A stretch of 8,313 nucleotides of DNA from the NCBI GenBank assembly GCA_937907975.1, contig CALEQS010000031.1, positions 1 to 8,313 on the forward strand, in the 5' to 3' direction. Positions 1 to 7,114 of this stretch are shown here, piece by piece. Numbering within the stretch: position 1 is the stretch's first letter; each line of letters starts with the position of its first letter. Under the pieces are notes generated by a model. That model was given only the letters and a program-made list of their open reading frames with translations, did no database searches and was not told the origin of the DNA. Made by a program: the position numbers and the translations under genes. Source of the stretch: an uncultured Clostridia bacterium. GTDB lineage: Bacteria > Bacillota > Clostridia > Oscillospirales > Oscillospiraceae.

Positions 1-335
1 ACGACCTGCTGGGGGCGGCTCATAACTGCTCCTCCGTGCTGGGCAAGGGCCCCGGCGTCAAGGTGATGGACAGTTCCGTCATCTGCCAGCCCGAGGTGGT
101 GCGCTGGATGAACGATGTGGCCGAGCGGGCCAATATCGCCGTTCAGCAGGACATTATGCGCGGCGGCGGCACTGATGCGGGTGCGATCCTGCCCACCCGT
201 TCCGGTGTCTACGCGGGCGGCATCTGCATTCCCTGCCGCTATACCCATTCTCCCATTGAGGTCTGTGACCTCTCCGATATTGAGCGCAGCGCCTGCCTTG
301 TGGCGGCTCTGGCAGAAAGTGAGTTTCCCGCATGA
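1..335 (+). CDS. M42 family metallo-aminopeptidase, C-terminal part (5' end outside window)
   Basis: About 110 C-terminal residues are visible; the frame is open to the left edge (first full codon at base 3), so the gene begins outside. The segment matches the end of M42 (FrvX/YsdC/TET-type) peptidases, cytosolic di-zinc or di-cobalt aminopeptidases that trim N-terminal residues from peptides and usually form large tetrahedral shells. Visible family marks are LGKGPGVKVMD, the GGGTDAGAI segment, and CIPCRYTHSP, whose His (codon 246-248) corresponds to the last metal ligand of the family. The other ligands lie in the missing part. The stop codon overlaps the start of the next gene (ATGA, bases 332-335), which suggests translational coupling and a shared operon. 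The GTG at 36 is an internal valine, not a start, because homology continues upstream of it (DLLGAAHNCSS). Family assignment is firm; substrate is unknown. Confidence 0.92.
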   Translation, partial: DLLGAAHNCSSVLGKGPGVKVMDSSVICQPEVVRWMNDVAERANIAVQQDIMRGGGTDAGAILPTRSGVYAGGICIPCRYTHSPIEVCDLSDIERSACLVAALAESEFPA

Positions 336-1576
336 GTTTGCAGCTTTCAGAAAAAGTACTCGCGCTGGCCGCCGAGGCCCAGTCCGGCCTGGCGGAGCAG
401 TTTGCCCGCATTGATGCCATTGCGGAGGAGAACACCCGCAAGGTGCTTGCCGCCTTCCAGAATCACCGCGTGGCCGAGAGCTATTTTGCCGGCACCACCG
501 GCTATGGCTACGACGATCAGGGCCGGGATGAGCTGGACAAGATCTATGCCGAGATCTTCGGCACAGAGGAGGCGCTGGTGCGCATCCAGTTTGTCAACGG
601 CACCCACGCCATCACCTGCGCGCTTTTCGGTGCAGTCATGCCCGGTGATACGCTGGTCTATGCCGTGGGCGCCCCCTATGACACCCTCCAGAGCGTGATC
701 GGCACCACCGGTGACGCCCGGGGGACTCTGCTGGATTACGGCATCAAGTACAAGGAAGTCGGCCTGAAGAACAATGCGCCGGACAAGGAGACGCTGGCCG
801 AGGCTGTGCGCGATCGCTCTGTTAAAGCAGTGGTCATCCAGCGCTCCAAGGGCTATTCCACCCGTGCTACGCTCTCCGTGGCGGAGATCGGCGAGCTGGC
901 CAAAATCGTCAAGGACAACAATCCCAATGCCGCTGTGCTGGTGGATAACTGCTACGGCGAGTTCGTGGAGACGCTGGAGCCCACTCAGGTGGGCGCAGAC
1001 CTTGTGGTCGGATCCCTCATTAAGAACCCGGGCGGCGGACTGGCCCCCACTGGCGGCTATATCGCCGGACGCGCCGATCTGGTGCAGGCGGCTGCCCAGC
1101 GGCTCACCGTGCCCGGCATCGGCGGTGAGTGCGGCTGCACTATGGGTAATAACCGCGCCCTGTATCAGGGCCTCTTTATGGCCCCTCATGTCGTGGCCCA
1201 GGCGGTCAAGACCGCTGTGTTTGCCGCAAAACTCATGGAGCTTCTGGGCTATGAGACGGAGCCGAGAAGTGACCAGGTCCGCCATGACATCATCCAGATG
1301 ATCTCTCTGAATACCCCCGAGGCAGTCTGCAAATTCTGCCGTGGCATCCAGAGCGGCTCTCCTGTGGACTCCTATGTCACGCCGGAGCCCTGGGCCATGC
1401 CCGGCTATGACGATCAGGTCATCATGGCCGCCGGTGCCTTCATTCAGGGCGCATCCATTGAGCTGTCCGCCGATGCCCCCATGCGGCCGCCGTATACGGT
1501 CTACCTGCAGGGCGGCCTGACCTATGAATCCGGCAAGACCGGTATTCTTCTGGCGGCAGAAGAACTGCTGAAGTAA
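332..1576 (+). CDS. PLP-dependent methionine gamma-lyase family protein (PF06838, 'aluminium resistance' family)
   Basis: A complete 414-residue protein of the size usual for this family, which includes B. subtilis YnbB. It is a cytosolic fold-type I PLP enzyme related to cystathionine/methionine lyases, expected to break C-S bonds of sulfur amino acids; the true substrate is poorly established. Features seen: the cofactor phosphate-binding region VNGTHAI (88-94), the PLP-ring aspartate D205 in VDNCYGEF, the likely Schiff-base lysine K231 in GSLIKNPGGG, and the family-typical GIGGECGCTMGNNR (262-274) and C-terminal MRPPYTVYLQGGLTY. The start is ATG at 332, overlapping the peptidase stop by 4 bases. 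Only a weak GTGAG (319-323) lies upstream, so translation probably depends on coupling. Pairing with a peptidase suggests amino acid recovery, but that is inference. The 'aluminium resistance' name is historical and should not be read as a proven role. Confidence 0.93.
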   Translation: MSLQLSEKVLALAAEAQSGLAEQFARIDAIAEENTRKVLAAFQNHRVAESYFAGTTGYGYDDQGRDELDKIYAEIFGTEEALVRIQFVNGTHAITCALFGAVMPGDTLVYAVGAPYDTLQSVIGTTGDARGTLLDYGIKYKEVGLKNNAPDKETLAEAVRDRSVKAVVIQRSKGYSTRATLSVAEIGELAKIVKDNNPNAAVLVDNCYGEFVETLEPTQVGADLVVGSLIKNPGGGLAPTGGYIAGRADLVQAAAQRLTVPGIGGECGCTMGNNRALYQGLFMAPHVVAQAVKTAVFAAKLMELLGYETEPRSDQVRHDIIQMISLNTPEAVCKFCRGIQSGSPVDSYVTPEPWAMPGYDDQVIMAAGAFIQGASIELSADAPMRPPYTVYLQGGLTYESGKTGILLAAEELLK

Positions 1577-1579
1577 CCA

Positions 1580-1620
1580 ATGCGCCGCTCCCGCATAGAA
1601 TGTATGGGGGAGTGGCGCGT
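1580..1620 (+). promoter_or_regulatory. Hairpin that covers the yunB ribosome binding site
   Basis: Two 17-base arms (1580-1596 and 1604-1620) can pair at 16 of 17 positions, counting two G-U pairs, around a 7-base loop (AGAATGT). The only mismatch is G1593 against G1607. The 3' arm contains the GGGGGAG ribosome binding site (1606-1612) and ends directly against the yunB ATG at 1621. No run of T follows on either strand, so a classic intrinsic terminator is unlikely. If formed in mRNA, the stem would hide the binding site and lower yunB translation, or stabilise the processed transcript. The pairing is seen; the role is inferred. Confidence 0.6.
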
Positions 1621-2340
1621 ATGAGACGACGAAGAAAATGCCCCAGAATGCCAGGGCGTGTATCAACACGCACGCAGCTGCTGGTCAGCATCTGTGCAGG
1701 GCTTCTGCTGGGCGGCATGGTGATCTGGATATTGAATACCCGGTTCCGGCCCGCACTCATCACGGTGGTGAGCGACCATCTGTCCAACCAGATCTCCGGG
1801 CAGATCTGCGACGTGGTGAACGATGTGCTGACAGAGGAGGGCATTTCCTATGACACCATCTGCACCGTACGTTATGACGCTTCGGGCCGGATCGCCGCTT
1901 TACAGACGGATATGGCCCGTATGGCGCTGCTGCAGAACACGATCACGACTGACGTGGCGCAGGAGTTTGACAACAGTTTGATCGCGGAGCGGGTCAGCGT
2001 GCCGGTGGGAAGCCTTCTGCCCGGCTTCCTGTTCTCCGGCCGCGGCCCGTCGGTCTCCGCCCGGGTCATGACCGTGGGCAATATCTCCGCCGGATTTGAC
2101 AATGAATTCACCGCGCAGGGGATCAATCAGACCCTCCATCGGGTGGTGCTGACCGTCACAGCGGAATTGAGCCTGCTCCTGCCCGGCGGCGTCTACACCT
2201 ACACGGACGAGACGAAGATGGTGCTGGCGGAAACCGTTCTGCTGGGGCAGGTGCCGGAGAGCTACAGCAATTTCAGTCAGTTCGATTCCCTTGAGGAGGC
2301 TTACGAGGCCAAGTATCACTACGCGGCGAAAGAGAAATGA
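1621..2340 (+). CDS. yunB: Sporulation protein YunB
   Basis: A 239-residue protein with a basic N terminus (MRRRRK), one membrane helix at about residues 19-39, then an extracytoplasmic domain. This matches YunB, which in Bacillus is made in the mother cell under sigma-E and is needed for normal spore formation; its biochemical role is unknown. Family marks are the N-R-F-R-P segment after the helix (39-43), VSVPVGSLLPG (126-135), GINQTLHRVVL (168-177) and the C-terminal LAETVLLGQVPESY (202-215). ATG 1621 is chosen because GGGGGAG lies 8 bases upstream. An in-frame ATG at 1600 would add seven residues but has no binding site and lies in the loop of the preceding hairpin. ligA starts 9 bases after the stop. 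No sigma-E promoter is evident in the 44-base gap, so it may be read from upstream or from a promoter I cannot recognise. Family call is strong. Confidence 0.88.
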   Translation: MRRRRKCPRMPGRVSTRTQLLVSICAGLLLGGMVIWILNTRFRPALITVVSDHLSNQISGQICDVVNDVLTEEGISYDTICTVRYDASGRIAALQTDMARMALLQNTITTDVAQEFDNSLIAERVSVPVGSLLPGFLFSGRGPSVSARVMTVGNISAGFDNEFTAQGINQTLHRVVLTVTAELSLLLPGGVYTYTDETKMVLAETVLLGQVPESYSNFSQFDSLEEAYEAKYHYAAKEK

Positions 2341-2349
2341 GGTACACCT

Positions 2350-4332
2350 ATGGATGAATTGCAGCGCATCAGCGACCTGCGCAGTCAGCTCAACGAGTGG
2401 AGCCACCAGTATTATGTGCTGGATGCCCCTACGGTCTCCGATTATGACTATGATATGGCTCTGCGGGAGCTGGAGCAGCTGGAAGACAAACACCCGGAGA
2501 CGATCACCCCGGATTCACCCACTCAGCGTGTGGGCGGCGAGGCGCTGACCTCGTTTGCACCGGTGCATCATCCTGTGCCGCTGGAGTCCCTCCAGGATGT
2601 GTTCTCCGATGGGGAGATGCTGGAGTTTATTGACCGGATCGCCGCGGGAACGGAAAATGCGGCCTTTATCGTAGAGCCCAAGGTGGACGGATTGTCCATC
2701 GCGCTGGAATACGAGAACGGCGCATTTGTCCGGGGGGCGACCCGGGGGGACGGACAGACTGGTGAGGACGTGACGGAGAATCTGCGCACCATCCGTTCCA
2801 TTCCCATGCGCCTTGAGGGCGCGCCTGAGCGGCTCATTGTCCGGGGCGAGGTATTCATGCCCAAGTCCGTGTTTCGGGCCATCAACGAGCAGAGAGAGCT
2901 CAATGGCGAGAATCTGCTGGCCAACCCCCGTAACGGTGCCGCCGGCTCTCTGCGCCAGCAGGATCCGAAGGTGGCGGCCAAGCGGCGGCTGGATGTGCAG
3001 ATCTTCAATATCCAGCTTATGGAAGGCCGGGAACCTTTCGCCACCGACAGCGCTGCACTGGACTGGCTGGAGACGCTGAAATTCAAGGTGATCCCCCGAA
3101 AGGTATTCCGTACGGGGCAGGAGATTTTGGAATGGATCCACGGCATCGGCGATGACCGGGATCAGTTCACCTTTGATATTGACGGCGCCTGCGTCAAGCT
3201 GGACGATCTGACGGCCCGGGCGGAGTTTGGAAGTACGGCCAAATTTCCCCGCTGGGCGGCGGCTTATAAGTATCCGCCGGAGCAGAAACCCTCTGTGGTG
3301 CAGGATATTGTCATTCAGGTGGGCCGCACGGGTGTGCTGACCCCCAAAGCAAACCTGTCTCCGGTGCGTCTGGCGGGCACAACGGTCACAAATGCCACGC
3401 TGCACAATCAGGATTTTATTTCTGAAAAAGATATTCGCATTGGCGACACCGTCATTGTCCAGAAGGCGGGGGAGATCATTCCAGAAATCGTCTCCGTGGT
3501 ACTGGAAAAGCGCCCGGAGGGGACGGTGCCCTATCATATTCCGGATCACTGCCCGGTCTGCGGCGCACCGGTGCGGCGAGATCCGGACGGTGCGGCCATC
3601 CGCTGTACCGGCGCGGAGTGCCCGGCCCAGCTGCTACGCAACCTGACCCACTTCGCTTCCCGGGATGCCATGGATATTGAGGGCCTTGGCCCGGCGGCGG
3701 TGGAGAACCTTGTCGGCGCGGGCCTCATCAAGACCCCGGCAGATCTATACCGGCTCAGGGTGGACGACTTGGTCGGGCTGGATCGCATGGGGAAGAAGTC
3801 AGCCGAAAATCTGATTGCTTCGATCGAAAAGTCCAAGTCTCAGGGCATGGCCCGCCTGCTCTATGCCTTCGGCATCCGTCAGGTGGGGCAGAAGGCCGCC
3901 CAGGTGCTGGCTCGCCAGTTCGGCAGTCTGGACCGGCTGATGGAGACCACACAGGAGGAGCTGACCCAGGTCAGCGACGTAGGCGGCATCACAGCGGACT
4001 ATCTGGTGAGCTGGTTTGCGGATCCCCAGTCCCGGCACCTGCTGAGTGCTCTGCGTGCGGCGGGGGTCAGCTTTGAGAGCACGGAAGCTCCGGTGGGCGA
4101 TAAATTTGCCGGTAAGACCTTTGTAGTTACTGGCACGCTGGAGCATTTCAGCCGCAAAGAGGCCGAGGAGGCCATCACTGCACTGGGCGGGAAGGCCTCT
4201 GGCTCTGTCTCGAAAAAGACCAGTTACGTTGTTGCAGGCGAGGCGGCGGGCAGTAAGCTCACCAAGGCCCAGTCCCTCGGTGTCCCGGTACTCACTGAGA
4301 CGGAATTTATGGCCATGCTGGAAGAAAACTGA
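2350..4332 (+). CDS. ligA: NAD-dependent DNA ligase LigA
   Basis: A complete 660-residue ligase, the normal bacterial length, which seals nicks in DNA during replication and repair using NAD+ as AMP donor. Domain order: Ia NMN-binding region (YYVLDAPTVSDYDYD, 21-35); adenylation domain with the nucleophilic lysine K111 in KVDG (111-114), RGEVFM (165-170), DGACVK (278-283) and YKYPPE (306-311); OB fold (about 315-395); four-cysteine zinc finger C401, C404, C419, C424; helix-hairpin-helix region (about 430-575); and a C-terminal BRCT domain (about 583-660, with GKTFVVTGTLEHFSR). All key residues looked for are present. The common SLDN motif reads SLQD here (80-83), a mild variant. The start is ATG 2350 with TGAGG (2338-2342) overlapping the yunB stop, so the two genes are probably co-transcribed. 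A strong hairpin follows the stop. Confidence 0.98.
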   Translation: MDELQRISDLRSQLNEWSHQYYVLDAPTVSDYDYDMALRELEQLEDKHPETITPDSPTQRVGGEALTSFAPVHHPVPLESLQDVFSDGEMLEFIDRIAAGTENAAFIVEPKVDGLSIALEYENGAFVRGATRGDGQTGEDVTENLRTIRSIPMRLEGAPERLIVRGEVFMPKSVFRAINEQRELNGENLLANPRNGAAGSLRQQDPKVAAKRRLDVQIFNIQLMEGREPFATDSAALDWLETLKFKVIPRKVFRTGQEILEWIHGIGDDRDQFTFDIDGACVKLDDLTARAEFGSTAKFPRWAAAYKYPPEQKPSVVQDIVIQVGRTGVLTPKANLSPVRLAGTTVTNATLHNQDFISEKDIRIGDTVIVQKAGEIIPEIVSVVLEKRPEGTVPYHIPDHCPVCGAPVRRDPDGAAIRCTGAECPAQLLRNLTHFASRDAMDIEGLGPAAVENLVGAGLIKTPADLYRLRVDDLVGLDRMGKKSAENLIASIEKSKSQGMARLLYAFGIRQVGQKAAQVLARQFGSLDRLMETTQEELTQVSDVGGITADYLVSWFADPQSRHLLSALRAAGVSFESTEAPVGDKFAGKTFVVTGTLEHFSRKEAEEAITALGGKASGSVSKKTSYVVAGEAAGSKLTKAQSLGVPVLTETEFMAMLEEN

Positions 4333-4334
4333 AT

Positions 4335-4379
4335 AAAGAACAAGCCTGAGCTTTCTATGAAAGCTCAGGCTTGTTCTTT
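4335..4379. terminator. Bidirectional intrinsic terminator between convergent genes
   Basis: A perfect 21-base inverted repeat (4335-4355 and 4359-4379) with a 3-base loop (TAT). The arms begin AAAGAAC and end GTTCTTT, so each strand has an A-rich side before the stem and a T-rich side after it: TTCTTTTAATTTT follows on plus, and TTCTTTATTCAGTTTTC on minus. It starts 3 bases after the ligA stop and overlaps by one base the stop codon of the minus-strand fusion gene (4379-4381). It should therefore end transcripts from both sides. Confidence 0.93.
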
Positions 4380-7114
4380 TAATTTTCCTGTTCCAGAACT
4401 GCATTTTTGGCCACGGACGACCAGTTGGACTTGTTCCAGATGTCGCCATGCACCTTATACCAATCGCCAGGCAGGAACTGCGTACCGTTGTTGACCTCGG
4501 TGTTCCATGCGGACGAGCGGAGAATGTACTGATCGTGCGCGGTCTTGTCATCGCTGTTGATGGCATTTCCTGTGAAGGGGTTGACCGGGTTTTCGATCAG
4601 TCCGTCCGTTGCCAGCGTGGGCACATCGGCGTTGGTCATGAAATCATCAGAGACAGTGAACCCTGTTGCGTTGAAATCCTTGACCATGAGCAGGGCATTG
4701 CAGCCCAGTGCGTCGAAGTTCCGGTTGGAGTACATATCGTCGAACTGCCACATCTCGCGGCCGTGGTCGGATACCAGAATGATGCGGGTGTTGTCGTAGA
4801 CGCCGTTTTCCTTCAGATAGTCAAACCAACGCCCCAGCTGGAGCAGTGTCGCCATATTGACCTGATAGTGGGAATATTGATAAGCGCTTTCCACCTCCAT
4901 GGTTCGGCCATCCAGCGTGAAGCGGTCAGTGTGCTGAGCGTCAAACTCCGTATTGTCAACGGTGGGAGAGGGCACATACTCCGGTTCCTGCAGCAGTGTG
5001 GGCTCATGGGCGGTCTCATTGTCCATGACCAGCAGATTGCTGCTGCTGTCCTCGGAAATACGGGTGATGTCGGACAGATGCACAAGCGTGCTGTAAGAGT
5101 TCAGAAATGTGTCGTTCATACCGGAGGCGGTGTGGGCGCTGGAGGCAGTCTGGCCGTTCGGAACGCTGGTGTTGTAGTTGGCGTTGTCATAGATCGTGGG
5201 TTGGAACATGAGCGGCGCGGCCTTGGTCAGACCAAAGAAGAAGAAATTCCGCTTGTTGTTCCGAATAAACGCCTCCCGCTGCTCGGGCTCGACAAACTTT
5301 CCCTTTGTATTGTAAGCGGTGGTGTTGGGGCAGTCGTCATAAATGCTCAGATCCGGGATCCAGCTGTATCCGGCATAGGGGGGATCGAATACGGTGACAT
5401 CATAGCCGTTCTGGCCGAACAGCATGGGCATGACCCGCAGAGCTTCGTCTTGTTTATCTTTCAGCAGGGTGTCAGAACGCTGATTCATTTTGGCGGGAGT
5501 GTACTCATAACCGCCGAACAGGGGAGGAGTACCAAAGTTGGTGCTTTTGCCAAAGGAAATGGTGTTTGGGTAGTCTGTAAAGCCGGAGAACTGTTCCTTC
5601 AGTTCGGGCTTTTCGTTGAAGATGTACGGCATATAGGCTCCCACACTGCGGTCCAGCATGAGCACCACTACATTCTTTCCGTTTTTACTCAGCGTAAATT
5701 CCGGCTGGCTGGCGGCCGTGGCTTCGGGTGTGGTGATCTGGTTGATGGAGCTGCAGATGCCGGTCACGTTGACCGCACTCATGCAGGCCAGCGCGAGAAT
5801 GCCGACTGTCAGGATGCCGGGAACGCGCTTGCTCCATCGCATGACGATGAGCCAGAGCGCAATGGCCAGCAGGATCACGACGATGGTGTTGAGTGTCTGC
5901 TCAGAGTCGCTGAACCACATACCGGCGATGTATTTCAGGCTGGAGGACAGTGTGCCCAGGTGCTTTCCGAAGCACATATAATCTACAATGGAGATGCCGC
6001 ACAGCACCCAGAACACCCGTTCAAACATCACTTTGCCTTTCGGGCTGGCCAGTCCGTAGAAGATGCCCGCCCAGACCACGAACAGGCCGAAGGCGAGGCA
6101 GCTGGCGCTGACCAGATACCATCCGGGGTGATAGAACAGGTTCAGGTCCACAAACTCCTGCGGAGATGCCTTGATGACCGCGGATGGGATGAGCAGACCG
6201 GTCAGCAAGGCAAGGAAGATGCCGGCGCTGAAAAACAGCTTTTTATTCGGCGTGACCTCTTTGACCGTGCGCTTTCCACCGATGAGTCGGGACAGCACCA
6301 GTACCCACAGCGGCTGGATCTGCAGCAGTACACCCAGCGCGATAAAGTAATTCCGGGAGGGCGCAGCGTAAAAGCAGAAGCCGCACATTGCGAGCGCAAT
6401 GCCCGAAAGGCTGGAGAGCACACAAAGGATCTGCTTGGAATGCTTTAGCTTATAGAAAATGGTCTTGATCAGCGAGAAGAGGTTGTTCAGCGTCCAGTAA
6501 AACACCAGTCCGGAAGGAGAGGTGTAGAGGAAGAACAGGAAGAAGATCGCCATGGTGTAGAGCTGGATCTTCGTTTTCAGCAGACTTCCCTTGGTGAAGA
6601 TGACGCAGGAGATCAAATTTATGCCGGTCATAATGAGGGGCAGCACATTGATCGTCAGCCCTGCGATGACCAGCAATCCATCCGGTCGGCCCAGATCGGC
6701 GATGGGGCCGAAAGAGACGCCGTGGAGCAGCTCCAGGCCGGAGAGAAATCGGTAAGCCGCGATAAAGAATGGGATCTCCAGGAAAAGGGAAGTGGCCCCC
6801 TTCAGAACGTAGGTGGGCTTGTAGTCGTTCTGGCGGTAGAACGTCTGAAGAATCATCATCCGTTCATCGCCTTTGTAGGTTTTCTTGATATGGGTTAGAC
6901 CCTCATGAAGCCGCAGTTCTGTCTGACGTTCCTCTTCCTGCATAGCATCCGCCTTGCGGTAGAGGGGAAGCACCAGAAAGTTCATGGCAAGGCTGAGTGC
7001 GATAATGGACAATCCAGGGTTGCCTATAATCCAATCGGCGGCCGCGTAGACGAGTTCAAAGAACAGCTGGAGAGGCTGGATCAGTAGGGTATATAAGATA
7101 TTCAGAAATGACAT
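4379..7114 (-). CDS. YidC/Oxa1-like membrane domain fused to LTA synthase/sulfatase-like extracellular domain
   Basis: A single uninterrupted 911-residue reading frame with three parts. Residues about 10-222 resemble YidC/Oxa1 insertases: a helix ending in LVLPLY (47-52), a charged cytoplasmic hairpin (about 53-105, with HIKKTYKGD), a conserved helix with LEIPFFIAAYRFL (112-124), and SPSGLVFYWTLNN (199-211). Residues about 226-455 hold roughly seven more membrane helices that I do not recognise. Residues about 475-911 form an alkaline-phosphatase-superfamily domain like LTA synthases: NVVVLMLDRS with likely metal ligand D488, candidate nucleophiles T525 and T529 before PPLFGGYEYTP, H703 in DNETAHEP, and D783-H784 in LVSDHG. 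The catalytic part should lie outside the membrane. The groove arginine of YidC appears to be N45. The start ATG has AGGAGG 9 bases upstream and overlaps the stop of the TagB-like gene by one base (TAATG). Likely role: transfer or removal of phosphoglycerol-type groups on a surface polymer (inference). General insertase function is doubtful. Confidence 0.88.
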   Translation of the reverse strand: MSFLNILYTLLIQPLQLFFELVYAAADWIIGNPGLSIIALSLAMNFLVLPLYRKADAMQEEERQTELRLHEGLTHIKKTYKGDERMMILQTFYRQNDYKPTYVLKGATSLFLEIPFFIAAYRFLSGLELLHGVSFGPIADLGRPDGLLVIAGLTINVLPLIMTGINLISCVIFTKGSLLKTKIQLYTMAIFFLFFLYTSPSGLVFYWTLNNLFSLIKTIFYKLKHSKQILCVLSSLSGIALAMCGFCFYAAPSRNYFIALGVLLQIQPLWVLVLSRLIGGKRTVKEVTPNKKLFFSAGIFLALLTGLLIPSAVIKASPQEFVDLNLFYHPGWYLVSASCLAFGLFVVWAGIFYGLASPKGKVMFERVFWVLCGISIVDYMCFGKHLGTLSSSLKYIAGMWFSDSEQTLNTIVVILLAIALWLIVMRWSKRVPGILTVGILALACMSAVNVTGICSSINQITTPEATAASQPEFTLSKNGKNVVVLMLDRSVGAYMPYIFNEKPELKEQFSGFTDYPNTISFGKSTNFGTPPLFGGYEYTPAKMNQRSDTLLKDKQDEALRVMPMLFGQNGYDVTVFDPPYAGYSWIPDLSIYDDCPNTTAYNTKGKFVEPEQREAFIRNNKRNFFFFGLTKAAPLMFQPTIYDNANYNTSVPNGQTASSAHTASGMNDTFLNSYSTLVHLSDITRISEDSSSNLLVMDNETAHEPTLLQEPEYVPSPTVDNTEFDAQHTDRFTLDGRTMEVESAYQYSHYQVNMATLLQLGRWFDYLKENGVYDNTRIILVSDHGREMWQFDDMYSNRNFDALGCNALLMVKDFNATGFTVSDDFMTNADVPTLATDGLIENPVNPFTGNAINSDDKTAHDQYILRSSAWNTEVNNGTQFLPGDWYKVHGDIWNKSNWSSVAKNAVLEQEN

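Noticed and set aside
1600..1620. Upstream ATG (1600) as the start of yunB
   Set aside because: No ribosome binding site precedes it and it lies in a hairpin loop, while ATG 1621 has GGGGGAG at proper spacing and gives the expected basic N terminus.
1580..1620. Intrinsic terminator after the methionine gamma-lyase family gene
   Set aside because: No T-run follows the stem on either strand and the stem ends directly at a start codon; a role at the ribosome binding site is more likely.
347..1669. 440-codon open frame on the minus strand opposite the methionine gamma-lyase family gene
   Set aside because: Antisense to a well-supported enzyme gene; the product shows no family features and the frame is a by-product of G+C-rich codons.
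2515..3549. 344-codon open frame on the minus strand within ligA
   Set aside because: Antisense to ligA, whose domains and catalytic residues are complete; no independent motif seen.
5690..5740. Split of the 911-residue protein into two genes, with a separate sulfatase-like gene starting in the middle
   Set aside because: The frame is continuous, no ribosome binding site plus start was noticed ahead of the catalytic domain, and the membrane helices lead straight into it.
4448..6448. 666-codon open frame on the plus strand opposite the fusion gene
   Set aside because: Its protein is a run of low-complexity His/Gln/Gly/Val with no recognisable domain, and it lies fully antisense to a gene with clear motifs and a strong ribosome binding site. 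It is explained by codon bias of the real gene.
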